Virus record (IMG/VR): IMGVR_UViG_3300046454_000216
Span: 1 to 25,022 of that record
DNA: 25,022 bases
Direction: 5' to 3' (one strand)
Source: a virus
Part shown: one piece after another, positions 1-7,438 of the stretch
Layout of the letters: each line of letters opens with the position of its first letter
Position numbering within the stretch: the first letter of the stretch is position 1
Position numbers and translations under genes: made by a program
Notes under the pieces: generated by a model
Databases searched by the model: none
Told to the model about the DNA's origin: nothing
Seen by the model: the letters and a program-made list of their open reading frames with translations, nothing else

Positions 1-1
1 T

Positions 2-55
2 CAGGTTCTCTGCCGTTCGTGCAACAGCCGGAAGCACAACCGCCCGAGGGGGTGA
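2..55 (+). CDS. HNH endonuclease, C-terminal end (partial)
   Basis: Only the last 17 codons are in the window, ending with TGA. The visible residues (QVLCRSCNSRKHNRPRG) have the Leu-Cys-x-x-Cys-Asn-x-x-Lys pattern with which phage HNH nucleases end, including the second Cys pair of the zinc-binding HNH fold. The gene lies 6 nt upstream of the small terminase. In many cos-type siphoviruses an HNH nuclease sits just upstream of the terminase genes and assists DNA packaging. The call rests on a short stretch plus position, so it is likely but not certain. Confidence 0.7.
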   Translation, partial: QVLCRSCNSRKHNRPRG

Positions 56-61
56 CATCTC

Positions 62-520
62 ATGCCGGGGCCTCTCCCGAAACCGACCCACCTAAAAATC
101 CTGACCGGTAATCCGGGTAAGAGGCCGTTGCCTGAGAACGAACCCCAGCCGACGCGCGGCGAGCCTGTTCCGCCTGACTGGCTGGACGGGGAAGCGCTGG
201 AGGAGTGGCGGCGCGTCGTGCCGGAGCTGGCGGCGCTCGGCCTGACGGCCCTGGTGGATCGGGCCGCGCTCGTCGTGTACTGCCAGGCGTGGGCTTCCTA
301 CGTCTCCGCTTCACGTCAGCTCGCGGAGCAGGGGCCGACATCGACCGGCCGGAACGGCGAGATGGTCAAGCATCCGGCCGCGCAGATCGCGCGGGACTCG
401 GCGGACCTCATGAACAAATACGGCTCTCAGTTCGGCTTCACGCCCGCGTCGCGGGCCCGCCTGTCCATCGCCGAGCAGGACACGGGCGCCTTGGACATCG
501 CAGCAATCATCTCCGCGTAG
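62..520 (+). CDS. terS: terminase small subunit (P27 family)
   Basis: This 152-residue protein recognises phage DNA and hands it to the large terminase to start packaging. The N-terminus (GPLPKPTHLKILTGNPGKRPLPENEPQP) is the typical opening of P27-family small terminases. It is followed by the PDWL...EEWRRVVPEL helix, the LVDRAAL...YCQAW segment and a C-terminal NKYGSQFGFTPASRARLS block, all usual for the family. The length is normal. The ATG start is preceded by a GAGGGGG purine run. The gene lies between an HNH nuclease end and a repeat-bearing gap, and the large subunit is unusually separated from it by two other genes. Confidence 0.93.
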   Translation: MPGPLPKPTHLKILTGNPGKRPLPENEPQPTRGEPVPPDWLDGEALEEWRRVVPELAALGLTALVDRAALVVYCQAWASYVSASRQLAEQGPTSTGRNGEMVKHPAAQIARDSADLMNKYGSQFGFTPASRARLSIAEQDTGALDIAAIISA

Positions 521-522
521 TT

Positions 523-552
523 CCGCGGACCGCTTTACAGCTTCCGGCCGGC
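523..552 (+). repeat. dispersed repeat site 1 (30-bp composite form)
   Basis: Intergenic site just after the terminase small subunit stop. It has CCGCGG at 523-528, the core GCTTTACAGC at 532-541 and CGGCCGGC at 545-552. It is one of four copies that keep all three blocks at the same spacing. A CCGGCCG/CGGCCGG inverted repeat begins in its 3' part and may form a hairpin. Confidence 0.9.
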
Positions 553-642
553 GCGGGGGTACGGCCGGGGGACAGCGGTTGAGGCCCGGGGTTGAGTGGG
601 GGATTCCCCCGGGTCTCCCGCACACCAACGAGAGGAGGCCCG

Positions 643-1068
643 ATGCCTCGATACGTCGCAACCAAGGTTCCACGCGTTCCGAGGGTGCCGGGCGTCCACC
701 GGGTAGCCCGCGTTCGTCGCGTGCGGCCTCCGGCTCATGTTCACCACCCGCATTCGCCGGGCTCGGTCGTGCATCGGCACCCGCACCAGGGCAACCACAA
801 CCCCAGGCCGGGCGCCCACGTTCATCACCATGTCGCTTCCGGTGGTCATCACCCGCACGCGGGCAACCACGGTCACCGGCACATGGCGCCTGGCGGTCAT
901 CACCACCACATCGGCGTGCACGAACACCACCATGTCGCTAAGGGCGGGCACCACCACCACAAGGGCGTCCATGAACATCACCACGTGGCGAAGGGTCATC
1001 ACCACCACCACAAGGGCTCCCACGGCCACCGGCGCCACCACCACAACCACCGACACCACGGCGTCTAA
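643..1068 (+). CDS. histidine-rich protein
   Basis: A 141-residue protein of unknown function in which about one third of residues are His (roughly 48 by eye). The first ~35 residues are Arg/Val/Pro-rich and basic. The rest is built from repeated blocks such as GGHHHHKGVHEHHHVAK. The ATG at 643 follows a good AGAGGAGG ribosome site; an upstream in-frame TTG at 592 lacks one. No signal peptide or membrane segment is visible. His runs can bind Ni, Zn, Cu or Co, so a metal-binding or DNA-coating role is possible, but no family is recognised. It lies between the two terminase genes, flanked on both sides by dispersed repeat sites, which suggests a separately acquired insert. Confidence 0.8.
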   Translation: MPRYVATKVPRVPRVPGVHRVARVRRVRPPAHVHHPHSPGSVVHRHPHQGNHNPRPGAHVHHHVASGGHHPHAGNHGHRHMAPGGHHHHIGVHEHHHVAKGGHHHHKGVHEHHHVAKGHHHHHKGSHGHRRHHHNHRHHGV

Positions 1069-1075
1069 GGACTTT

Positions 1076-1105
1076 GCCGGCGAGGAGCTGTAAAGCGCGC
1101 CGCGG
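1076..1105 (-). repeat. dispersed repeat site 2 (30-bp composite form, inverted)
   Basis: Read on the minus strand it has CCGCGG (1105-1100), core GCTTTACAGC (1096-1087) and TCGCCGGC (1083-1076). It lies immediately after the His-rich gene, so sites 1 and 2 flank that gene in opposite orientations. Confidence 0.9.
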
Positions 1106-1158
1106 TCTCCGTCACCCCGGTTTACCGGCTGCCGGAATCACCGAGAGCCGGTTTCCTG

Positions 1159-1196
1159 TAACTCGGTTGACGCACGTGCGTCAAGCGAGTTAGATA
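1159..1196 (+). promoter_or_regulatory. promoter with perfect palindromic operator upstream of the winged-helix gene
   Basis: The 18-bp perfect palindrome TTGACGCACGTGCGTCAA occupies 1167-1184. It is flanked by TAACTC on the left and GAGTTA on the right, giving a 34-nt dyad (1159-1192) with a single mismatched pair. The left half provides a -35 hexamer TTGACG. A -10 candidate TAGATA (1191-1196) follows after 18 nt, or TTAGAT after 17. A protein bound to the dyad would cover the spacer and block RNA polymerase. The half-site TAACTCnnTTGACGCA recurs near 20035, 24226 and 24392. Confidence 0.75.
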
Positions 1197-1265
1197 CACC
1201 CCAAGAACAAGAACACCCCGGCGAGTGCGGCTAACACTCCCGGGGCACGGCTTGAGGGGTACTCA

Positions 1266-2159
1266 ATGCGCATTCAGCGTACCGCGCCAGCGGTCGGATC
1301 GACCATCATCCCGAGCGAAACCGCCCGTGACCACGGCATTTCGTTCACAGCCCGGGGCATCCTGGCCTACGTCCTGTCGCTCCCGAACGGTTCTCAGGAG
1401 ACCTTGAAGTCGCTCACGGAAGCCTCTTCCGAGGGCCGCGAGCGCGTTTCTCGGGCGCTGAAGGAGCTGGAGACGGCGGGATATCTGAAGCGTCTTCGGG
1501 TGCGCGGTGAGGGTGGCCGAATGACCACTCTGGTTTCCTGGTCCGACGTGCGGGAGAACGCGGCGGAGGAGATAAAGCCGCAGGCCGCACCGGATGCCGG
1601 AAACCCGGCTGTCGGTTCGTCGGCACATAACCCCTTGGGTGGTAAAGATCTAACCCTCCCCACCAACCCCCAGACGGCCGTCACGGTCGAGTCCGCCACG
1701 GAAGGGCGGGAGGGTGGTGAGATCTCTCGATCGGAAAACCTCCTCGCGGCTCTTGGCCGCGATGAGCCAAAGCTGCACCTGGGCGCGAGGGACATCCGCG
1801 CGCTGTCGCCTCTCGTTGACGAGTGGTTCTCCCTTGGCGCCGATGAGCGCCGGGTGACGGCGGTTCTGACTCTGGGCCTGCCGGAGCGGATCAACCACCC
1901 TGCCGGGCTCCTGCGGAAGCGTCTCGTTGAGAAGATGCCGATGCGGCCCCTTGAGGCCCCTGCGGCGCCCCCTGAGGCTCCCCGGCTCCGCTGCCCCGTC
2001 TGTGAGCGCATCAAGGCGCCTCACGCCTCCGCAGGCCTTTGTGAGCACTGCCGGGCTGCGGCTCCGGCTCCGGCTCCGGCGCCAGTCACCAGCGGTTCGC
2101 CTTCGTGGCGTGACTTGGCCCGTGAGTTCGGGATCGGGGCTCTCCCCGTAGCCGCGTAG
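1266..2159 (+). CDS. winged-helix DNA-binding protein with C-terminal zinc ribbon
   Basis: A 297-residue protein likely to bind DNA. Residues ~20-85 (SFTARGILAYVLSLP...VSRALKELETAGYLKRLRV) are a winged helix of the type found in phage and plasmid replication or regulatory proteins: an early helix, a helix-turn-helix and a wing ending before the basic GEGGR. A charged helical region (~155-215) follows. Near the C-terminus, Cys243, Cys246, Cys259 and Cys262 form a zinc ribbon, followed by an APAPAPAP linker and a short tail. The ATG has a GAGGGG site 7 nt upstream. It sits behind a palindromic promoter and before the large terminase. It could be a regulator, possibly of its own promoter, or a replication-type protein; the sequence does not decide. 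Confidence 0.75.
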   Translation: MRIQRTAPAVGSTIIPSETARDHGISFTARGILAYVLSLPNGSQETLKSLTEASSEGRERVSRALKELETAGYLKRLRVRGEGGRMTTLVSWSDVRENAAEEIKPQAAPDAGNPAVGSSAHNPLGGKDLTLPTNPQTAVTVESATEGREGGEISRSENLLAALGRDEPKLHLGARDIRALSPLVDEWFSLGADERRVTAVLTLGLPERINHPAGLLRKRLVEKMPMRPLEAPAAPPEAPRLRCPVCERIKAPHASAGLCEHCRAAAPAPAPAPVTSGSPSWRDLAREFGIGALPVAA

Positions 2160-2186
2160 CAGTCCCTCCCCCTCCCGTCGACGAAA

Positions 2187-2216
2187 CCGCGGGGCGCTTT
2201 ACAGCGTCCCGCCGGC
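2187..2216 (+). repeat. dispersed repeat site 3 (30-bp composite form)
   Basis: It has CCGCGG (2187-2192), core GCTTTACAGC (2196-2205) and CCGCCGGC (2209-2216). It lies in the 76-nt gap before the large terminase and ends 19 nt before its start codon. A CGGCATGCCG palindrome overlaps the 3' end. Confidence 0.92.
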
Positions 2217-2235
2217 ATGCCGTGAGGGGGTGCAG

Positions 2236-3882
2236 ATGTTCCTTGCCCCGCACGCTCCGGCGAATGCCGCTGAGGGCACGTTCATCTGGGACGCCTCCAA
2301 GGCCGATCAGGTCGTCAACTTCTTTGAGCGGGTCTTGGTCCACACCAAGGGGCGCCACGCGCGGACCCCGTTCCTTCTGACCGACTGGCAGAAGGACGAG
2401 ATCGTTAGGCCGCTCTTCGGGACGCTCGCCTATGACGAGCAGTACGACGAGTACGTACGTCAGTACCGCGTTGCGTGGCTGGAGATGGCCCGCAAGAACG
2501 GGAAATCCGAACTCGCGTCCGGCTTCGCCCTGTACGGCCTTGTAGGCGACGGGGAGGAGTCCGCAGAGGTCTACTCCGTCGCGGCTGACCGCGACCAAGC
2601 CTCATTGGTGTTCGACGTCGCTAAGCGGATGGTCGAGCTTTCCCCGGTCCTTTCCCGGCGTCTTGAGATCGTCGCTTCTAAGAAGCGCATCATCGACCCG
2701 GCCACGAACAGCTTTTACGCAGTGCTGCCCGGAGACGCCTCCGGCGCTCTCGGCACCAACCCGTCAATGGTCCTGTTCGACGAGGTTCTGACGCAGAAAG
2801 ACCGCCATCTATGGGACGCGATGCGTCAGGGTTTCGGTACCCGGCGTCAGCCGATTCTCATTGCCACCACTACCGCCGCGTACACGTCGGCGCGATTCGC
2901 ATTGGAGGAGCACGAATATGGAGAAGGTCTCCTCAAGAATCCTGCCGCCGACCCTGCCCGGTTTGTGTTCATGCGAAACACACCGCGTGATTGGAACTGG
3001 CGAGACGAAGGCCAGCCTGCCAATCCCGACACTGGAGAGCCCGCAACCGGCTGGTACCACGCCAATCCGGCCCTTGGAGATTTCCTCTCCATCGGAAACC
3101 TCCGATCCGAAGCCGTAGAGGCCGAGTCCAAGCCGTCCGCCGAGAACGCGTTCCGCGTTTTCCGACTGAACCAGTGGACTTCTCAAGCTGAGCGCTGGCT
3201 CGATATGCAGACGTGGGACCGCAACGGGGAAACCCCGGTTCTGCGTGAGCACCTGGCGGGCCGTTGCTGCTATGCAGGGCTCGACCTGGCGAGCGTTTCT
3301 GACTTCACGGCGTGGGTTCTGCTCTTCCCGGGCTCGCCGGACGATCCGGACGCCGAGGGATTCACCATTCTGCCGCGTTTCTGGATTCCGTCGAAGGCTC
3401 TCAAGGCGCGTGGCGTGCAGCGCTCGACGCTTGAGTACTGGGCGCAAATGGGCTGGCTCACAATCACTGACGGGGACGTTACTGATTACCGCGTCGTTAG
3501 GGCCGAGATCGAGAAGGACGCCGAAGATTTCTGCATTGATCTCTTCGGCTATGACCCGTGGAACGCGACAAACCTTGTTACGGAGCTGGAAGACGGCGGA
3601 TTAGAGGGTGTTAAGGCCCCTCAGACGTCTGCGCGCATGACCGATCCGTGCAAGTGGATGGAAACCCTTCTAGCTGAGGGAGTCCTTAGGCACGGCGGTA
3701 ATCCCGTGCTCCGCTGGATGGCGGACAACGTCGAAGTGCAATACACGGGCGACGGCCTTTTCAAGCCGTCTAAGGCCAAGTCTGGCGACAAGATCGACGG
3801 GATTTCAGCGCTGCTGAACGCGCTTTTCGTCGCATTTACCGAGGATGACACAGGAATGGGCTTCATCAGCCTCGACGACTAA
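2236..3882 (+). CDS. terL: terminase large subunit
   Basis: A 548-residue ATPase/nuclease motor that cuts the concatemer and pumps DNA into the prohead. The Walker A-like loop is RKNGKS (residues 86-91) and Walker B is MVLFDE with acidic D182/E183. The nuclease domain has GLDLAS (metal ligand D350), GYDPWN and a C-terminal KIDGISALLNA (D521). I chose ATG 2236, which has GAGGGGG 5 nt upstream; an in-frame GTG at 2230 overlaps that ribosome site. Leu456 is encoded by TTA (3601-3603), a codon read in Streptomyces by the bldA tRNA. A TTA codon in the terminase is documented for phage phiHau3 and proposed there to tie lytic growth to host development. Confidence 0.96.
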   Translation: MFLAPHAPANAAEGTFIWDASKADQVVNFFERVLVHTKGRHARTPFLLTDWQKDEIVRPLFGTLAYDEQYDEYVRQYRVAWLEMARKNGKSELASGFALYGLVGDGEESAEVYSVAADRDQASLVFDVAKRMVELSPVLSRRLEIVASKKRIIDPATNSFYAVLPGDASGALGTNPSMVLFDEVLTQKDRHLWDAMRQGFGTRRQPILIATTTAAYTSARFALEEHEYGEGLLKNPAADPARFVFMRNTPRDWNWRDEGQPANPDTGEPATGWYHANPALGDFLSIGNLRSEAVEAESKPSAENAFRVFRLNQWTSQAERWLDMQTWDRNGETPVLREHLAGRCCYAGLDLASVSDFTAWVLLFPGSPDDPDAEGFTILPRFWIPSKALKARGVQRSTLEYWAQMGWLTITDGDVTDYRVVRAEIEKDAEDFCIDLFGYDPWNATNLVTELEDGGLEGVKAPQTSARMTDPCKWMETLLAEGVLRHGGNPVLRWMADNVEVQYTGDGLFKPSKAKSGDKIDGISALLNALFVAFTEDDTGMGFISLDD

Positions 3883-3896
3883 CAGGGGGGTGGCTG

Positions 3897-4073
3897 ATGG
3901 GCCGTCGCGCGATCGTGCGGGAAGTGACGTCCACGCTGGTAGAGGCTGTGGGAGCCGTGACAGTGGCCTACGGGCTGGCTCAGGTGTACCGGCCGCTCGG
4001 GTGGATCCTTGGGGGCGCCTTCGTGGCCCTGGCGGGCTTCTCGCTGTCGGCGAAGCCGGGTGAACAGCGTTGA
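3897..4073 (+). CDS. small membrane protein before portal
   Basis: A 58-residue ORF starting MGRRAIVREVTSTLVEAVGA and ending with TGA, preceded by an AGGGGGGTGG ribosome site. Two hydrophobic stretches (about residues 13-28 and 35-50) with a basic N-terminus suggest a small membrane protein. It lies 14 nt after the terminase large subunit and its stop overlaps the TTG start of the portal, so translation of the two is probably coupled. Its function is unknown. Small hydrophobic ORFs at this position recur in actinophages. Confidence 0.75.
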   Translation: MGRRAIVREVTSTLVEAVGAVTVAYGLAQVYRPLGWILGGAFVALAGFSLSAKPGEQR

Positions 4074-5374
4074 GCATATTCACCCGCATTGAGAAGCGCA
4101 CTGGGGGTCTCGGCTGGCTCGCTAGTCAGCCCCCGGTGGACTGGGTTCGTAACGCCTTCCTGGCTAACGACCCCGTTTACTCGGGGAAGCAGATCAACGA
4201 GCAGACGGCCATGCAGGTTAGCGCGGTCTATTACTGCGTTGGCCTCATCACGGACGCTATCGCGTCCCTGCCTATCGACGTCTTCAAGGACTATCCGGAC
4301 GGCACGACCGAGCACGTTCGGCCCCCGGCGTGGTTGCGCAAGCCCAATTACCGCATGACCCCGTTCGACTTCTGGCAGCGGGTAGTCATGTCGCTGCTGG
4401 TGGCCGGGAACGCCTACATCTTCACCCTGCGGAACGGCAAGGGCGACATTGTCGAAGTGTGGCCCATTCACCCGTCGTGGGTGTACCCGTTCCCCGAAGA
4501 GGGCACGACCAACGTTCTGTATGACGTGAACGGCGTCACGATGGATCAGACCGAGATTCTTCATATCCCGGCGCTGTCGATGCCCGGCTACCTCACGGGC
4601 CTTTCGCCGCTTGAGGCGGCCCGGCAGGCTATCGGTATCTCGATGGTGACAGAGGAATTCGGCGCCCGGTTCTTCTCGCAGGGCGCCTACATGTCCGGCA
4701 TCATTCAGCACCCCGGCAAGGCGAACCCGGAAGAGGCTAAGCGCCTCAAGGAAGACTTCGTCAAGAAGCACCAGGGCGTAGCCAACAGTCACGCCGTGGG
4801 AATTCTGACCGGCGGCGCTTCCTGGCACCCGATCACCATCACGCCGGAACAAAGCCAGTTCCTTCAGACACGCAACTTCACGAAGGCGGACATCGCCTTG
4901 TTCTACCGGGTCCCCGCTTACCGGGTTGACCCGGCCGTCACGTCCTCTTGGGGTCGTGGCGTCGAAGAGCAGAACTACGCCATGGCGCAAGACACCTTGC
5001 ACCCGTGGGCGGCACGCATCGAGCAGGCCATCTCGACTTTTCTTCTGCCGGGTTTCCAGACCATGCGTTTCAACATGGACGCCCGCCTCAGGGCGAAGCT
5101 CTCGGAGCGCTACCAGGCTCACGCACTGGCCATTCAGAACGGGATGAAGAGCCCCGACGAAGTCCGGGCCGAAGAGGGCATGTCGCCGATCCCGGACGGC
5201 AAGGGAGAGCAGTTCTACCGCCCGGCGAACATCGTCGGTATCGACGAAGACCTGCCCACCGTGGGCGATTGGAAGAAGATCCCGGCCGCGGTGGATGGAG
5301 GCGAGCTTTACAGCCCTCCGCCGGCCCCGGTGCCGGGGCAGGACGGGGGGAATGAACATGAGCCTGCTCCTTGA
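4070..5374 (+). CDS. portal protein (HK97 family)
   Basis: A 434-residue protein forming the dodecameric ring at the capsid vertex through which DNA enters and to which the tail connects. Family landmarks are visible: VYYCVGLITDAIASLPIDVF near the N-terminus, a VAGNAYIFTLRNGKG block, HIPALSMPGYLTGLSPLEAAR, GILTGGASWHPITI, and the QFLQTRNFTKADIALFYRVPAYRV stem region. The start is TTG, overlapping the upstream stop in TTGA. The C-terminal ~25 residues are Pro/Gly-rich and their DNA carries a dispersed repeat copy. The 3' end overlaps the protease start by 17 nt. Confidence 0.95.
   Translation: MSIFTRIEKRTGGLGWLASQPPVDWVRNAFLANDPVYSGKQINEQTAMQVSAVYYCVGLITDAIASLPIDVFKDYPDGTTEHVRPPAWLRKPNYRMTPFDFWQRVVMSLLVAGNAYIFTLRNGKGDIVEVWPIHPSWVYPFPEEGTTNVLYDVNGVTMDQTEILHIPALSMPGYLTGLSPLEAARQAIGISMVTEEFGARFFSQGAYMSGIIQHPGKANPEEAKRLKEDFVKKHQGVANSHAVGILTGGASWHPITITPEQSQFLQTRNFTKADIALFYRVPAYRVDPAVTSSWGRGVEEQNYAMAQDTLHPWAARIEQAISTFLLPGFQTMRFNMDARLRAKLSERYQAHALAIQNGMKSPDEVRAEEGMSPIPDGKGEQFYRPANIVGIDEDLPTVGDWKKIPAAVDGGELYSPPPAPVPGQDGGNEHEPAP
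5305..5325 (+). repeat. dispersed repeat site 4
   Basis: Core GCTTTACAGC (5305-5314), three bases, then CCGCCGGC (5318-5325). It lies inside the portal 3' end, 33 nt before the protease start. It is read there as Leu-Tyr-Ser, so no TTA codon is made. The tight hairpin GCCCCGGtgCCGGGGC follows directly. A CCGCGG occurs 11 nt upstream of the core, farther than in the 30-bp forms. Confidence 0.9.
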
Positions 5375-6011
5375 GCGCAGGTCGGTTGAGACACAGTTCG
5401 ACATCGCCGCCAAGGGCGACGGGTGGACGTTCACCGGATACGCCGCGAAGTATGGGACGCGGTCTCACGACCTCGGAGGCTTTACGGAAACGGTCCAGGC
5501 GGGCGCGTTCACCCGCGCGCTCGGCGAGGGCCAGGACGTGAGGGCCCTCATCAACCATGACGCGGGTCTCATCTTGGGCCGGACCGCGTCCGGCACGCTG
5601 AAGCTGGCGGAGGACTCGACCGGGCTGCACTACGAGGTGGACGCGCCAGACACCAGCTACGCGCGGGACCTGGCGGAGTCGATGCAGCGGGGCGACGTCA
5701 CACAGTCGTCCTTCGCGTTTCGCGTCCGTGAGGACGACTGGCAGCGGGAGGGCCGCTCGCGGCTGCGGACGCTGATCGACTTAGACCTACTCGACGTTTC
5801 GCCGGTCACCTATCCAGCGTACGAAGACACCGAGTCCGGAGTCACCGCGGCACGTGCTTTACAGCTGGCCGCCGGCCGACTCGGCTGGGATGAGGAGAGG
5901 GACGCGCTTTCGGCGCGTGACCTGGTGGGGGCGTGGAATCCGCTTCCGCCGGAGGACAACGAGATTCTTCGGCTTGCCCTTCGGGCGATCCGGCTTAGGG
6001 GCCGTGCCTGA
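5358..6011 (+). CDS. prohead protease (HK97/U35 family)
   Basis: A 217-residue serine protease that processes capsid subunits during head maturation. FTGYAAKYGTRS, the GAFTRAL motif, ALINHDAGLILGRT (His67) and TQSSFAF (Ser117/Ser118) match the HK97 prohead protease family, with His and Ser as the catalytic residues. I chose ATG 5358 because the GGGGGG ribosome site is 7 nt upstream; ATG 5352 is too close to it. Two leucines are encoded by TTA: Leu142 (5781-5783) and Leu168 (5859-5861), the second within a dispersed repeat copy. It precedes the capsid gene, with a terminator between them. Confidence 0.93.
   Translation: MSLLLERRSVETQFDIAAKGDGWTFTGYAAKYGTRSHDLGGFTETVQAGAFTRALGEGQDVRALINHDAGLILGRTASGTLKLAEDSTGLHYEVDAPDTSYARDLAESMQRGDVTQSSFAFRVREDDWQREGRSRLRTLIDLDLLDVSPVTYPAYEDTESGVTAARALQLAAGRLGWDEERDALSARDLVGAWNPLPPEDNEILRLALRAIRLRGRA
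5856..5876 (+). repeat. dispersed repeat site 5
   Basis: Core GCTTTACAGC (5856-5865) followed by CCGCCGGC (5869-5876), inside the 3' part of the protease gene. The reading frame splits the core as GCT-TTA-CAG, so the repeat supplies a rare TTA codon. CCGCGG lies five bases upstream of the core. Confidence 0.92.
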
Positions 6012-6034
6012 CGGCACTAGCTCCAAACACACAT

Positions 6035-6067
6035 GAGGCACCTCGGGGAGGGGTGCCTCTTTCGTTT
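6035..6067 (+). terminator. rho-independent terminator between protease and capsid
   Basis: An 8-bp stem GAGGCACC (6035-6042) / GGTGCCTC (6052-6059) with a 9-nt loop, followed by a T-rich run (TTTCGTTT). It lies in the gap before the capsid gene. Confidence 0.8.
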
Positions 6068-6105
6068 GGCCGCGAACGGCGGCCCCTTGGGGGAGGTACC
6101 AACCT

Positions 6106-7374
6106 TTGAGTTACGCACAGCAGGCCGAAGAGATCCTGACTCAGCGCGCGAACATCTTCGAGCAGCGCAAGGCCATCACCGACGCCGTAGACGGCGAGCC
6201 GACTGCGGAGCAGCGGACCCAGCTCGACCGCATGGACGCGGACCTGAACCGCCTGGGCGCGGAGGCCCGCTCCATCGTGGAGGAGGGCGAGCGGGAGGCG
6301 GAGGCGCAGGAGCTGCGGGACCGCGCTACCCGACTGGGCGTCAAGGCCGGGGTCTTCACTGGCGAGCAGCAGCGGCAGATGCAGGGCGGCCCGTCCCTGT
6401 CCGACGAGATCCGGAACCTGGGCTTCGGCCAGGAGCTGACCGTGGGCGCGGACCTCTACATGAAGCCTGGCGAGGAGGCTCGTGCCGCGCTGGCGGCCGA
6501 ATCCCGAGTCGCGACCACCGGCAGCGCCGCGAACGCGGGCGCCACCATCCCGACGACCTTCGTTGCGAGGGTCTTGGAGTACATGCTTCCGCAGATCGGC
6601 GTGTGGCAGGCGGGCCCGACCATCATCACCACCGCTGGCGGCGAGCCGATGACCTTCCCGCGCCTGACCGCGCGGCCCACCGTCGCCCCGGTCGCGGAGA
6701 ATTCCGCGTTCCCGACTTCCGACGCGGCGTTCAACAACTTCACTCTGAACGCCAAGAAGTACGGTGTCATCGTTCAGGTCTCCAAGGAGATGGTGCAGGA
6801 CAGCGGCATTGACATTGCCGGGTTCATCGCTCAGCAGGCGGGCATCATGGCGGGCCGTCAGGTCGCGCATGACCTTCTGATCGGTTCCGGCACCGGCGGT
6901 ACTCCGACAGGCCTTCTGACCGCCGCTGTCGCGGCCAATGCCGGTACGACCATGGGCACCATCGGCGCCATTTCCGGTGACGACATCATCGCGCTGTATT
7001 ACAGCGTCATCGACTCCTACCGGAAGAACGCGAAGTTCTTGATGGCGGATGCGACTGTGGGCAAGCTTCGCGGCGTCAAGGACGCCTATGGTCAGTACCT
7101 TTGGCAGCCCGGTCTTGTCTCCGGCGCTCCGGACATGCTCCTCGGAAAGCCGGTTGTTACGGACGTCAACATGCCGACCGTGGCCACCGGGAACAACGCG
7201 GTCGCCTTCGGCGACTTCTCGACCTACTTCGTCCGGCAGGTCAACGGCGTTCAGGTGGAGAAGTCCTTCGAGTTCGGTTGGGGTTCCGACCTGGTCTCGT
7301 ACAAGGTGACTTGGCGCGGCGACGGGAACCTGTCCGACACCACCGGTTCGGTTAAGACGCTGGTCGGTAAGTAA
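6106..7374 (+). CDS. major capsid protein (HK97 fold)
   Basis: A 422-residue protein forming the icosahedral shell. The first ~110 residues are a charged helical region (EEILTQRANIFEQRKAITDAVDGEPTAEQRTQLDRMDADLNRLGAEA...) like the scaffolding delta domain of HK97-type capsids, presumably removed by the adjacent protease. The rest shows the HK97 pattern: ATIPTTFVARVLEYMLPQIGVWQAG, the E-loop-like FPRLTARPTVAPVAENSAFPTS, VSKEMVQDSGIDIAGFIAQQAGI and LIGSGTGGTPTGLL, ending in FVRQVNGVQVEKSFEFGWGSDLVSYKVTWRGDGNL. The start is TTG with GGGAGGT about 8 nt upstream. It is bracketed by two hairpin terminators. Confidence 0.95.
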   Translation: MSYAQQAEEILTQRANIFEQRKAITDAVDGEPTAEQRTQLDRMDADLNRLGAEARSIVEEGEREAEAQELRDRATRLGVKAGVFTGEQQRQMQGGPSLSDEIRNLGFGQELTVGADLYMKPGEEARAALAAESRVATTGSAANAGATIPTTFVARVLEYMLPQIGVWQAGPTIITTAGGEPMTFPRLTARPTVAPVAENSAFPTSDAAFNNFTLNAKKYGVIVQVSKEMVQDSGIDIAGFIAQQAGIMAGRQVAHDLLIGSGTGGTPTGLLTAAVAANAGTTMGTIGAISGDDIIALYYSVIDSYRKNAKFLMADATVGKLRGVKDAYGQYLWQPGLVSGAPDMLLGKPVVTDVNMPTVATGNNAVAFGDFSTYFVRQVNGVQVEKSFEFGWGSDLVSYKVTWRGDGNLSDTTGSVKTLVGK

Positions 7375-7389
7375 GCCGTTAGCGGGTTA

Positions 7390-7419
7390 GGGGAGGGCCT
7401 TAGGGTCCTCTCCTTTCTC
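7390..7419 (+). terminator. terminator after capsid gene
   Basis: A 10-bp stem (7390-7399 with 7404-7413, two G-U pairs) closing a TTAG loop, followed by TTTCTC. It lies 15 nt after the capsid stop. Confidence 0.7.
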
Positions 7420-7438
7420 ATGCCCGGAGGGGGGTCCT

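Noticed and set aside
592-642. Upstream TTG start for the His-rich protein
   Set aside because: No ribosome site, whereas ATG 643 follows AGAGGAGG.
860-1050. Regular repeats that might suggest a CRISPR array
   Set aside because: They are His-codon repeats in a coding frame, without constant-length spacers.
535-1059. Minus-strand frame rich in Val opposite the His-rich gene
   Set aside because: The Val runs are simply the reverse complement of His codons. The plus-strand frame has the ribosome site.
3980-5434. 484-codon minus-strand open frame over the portal
   Set aside because: Antisense shadow of the portal gene with no recognisable domain.
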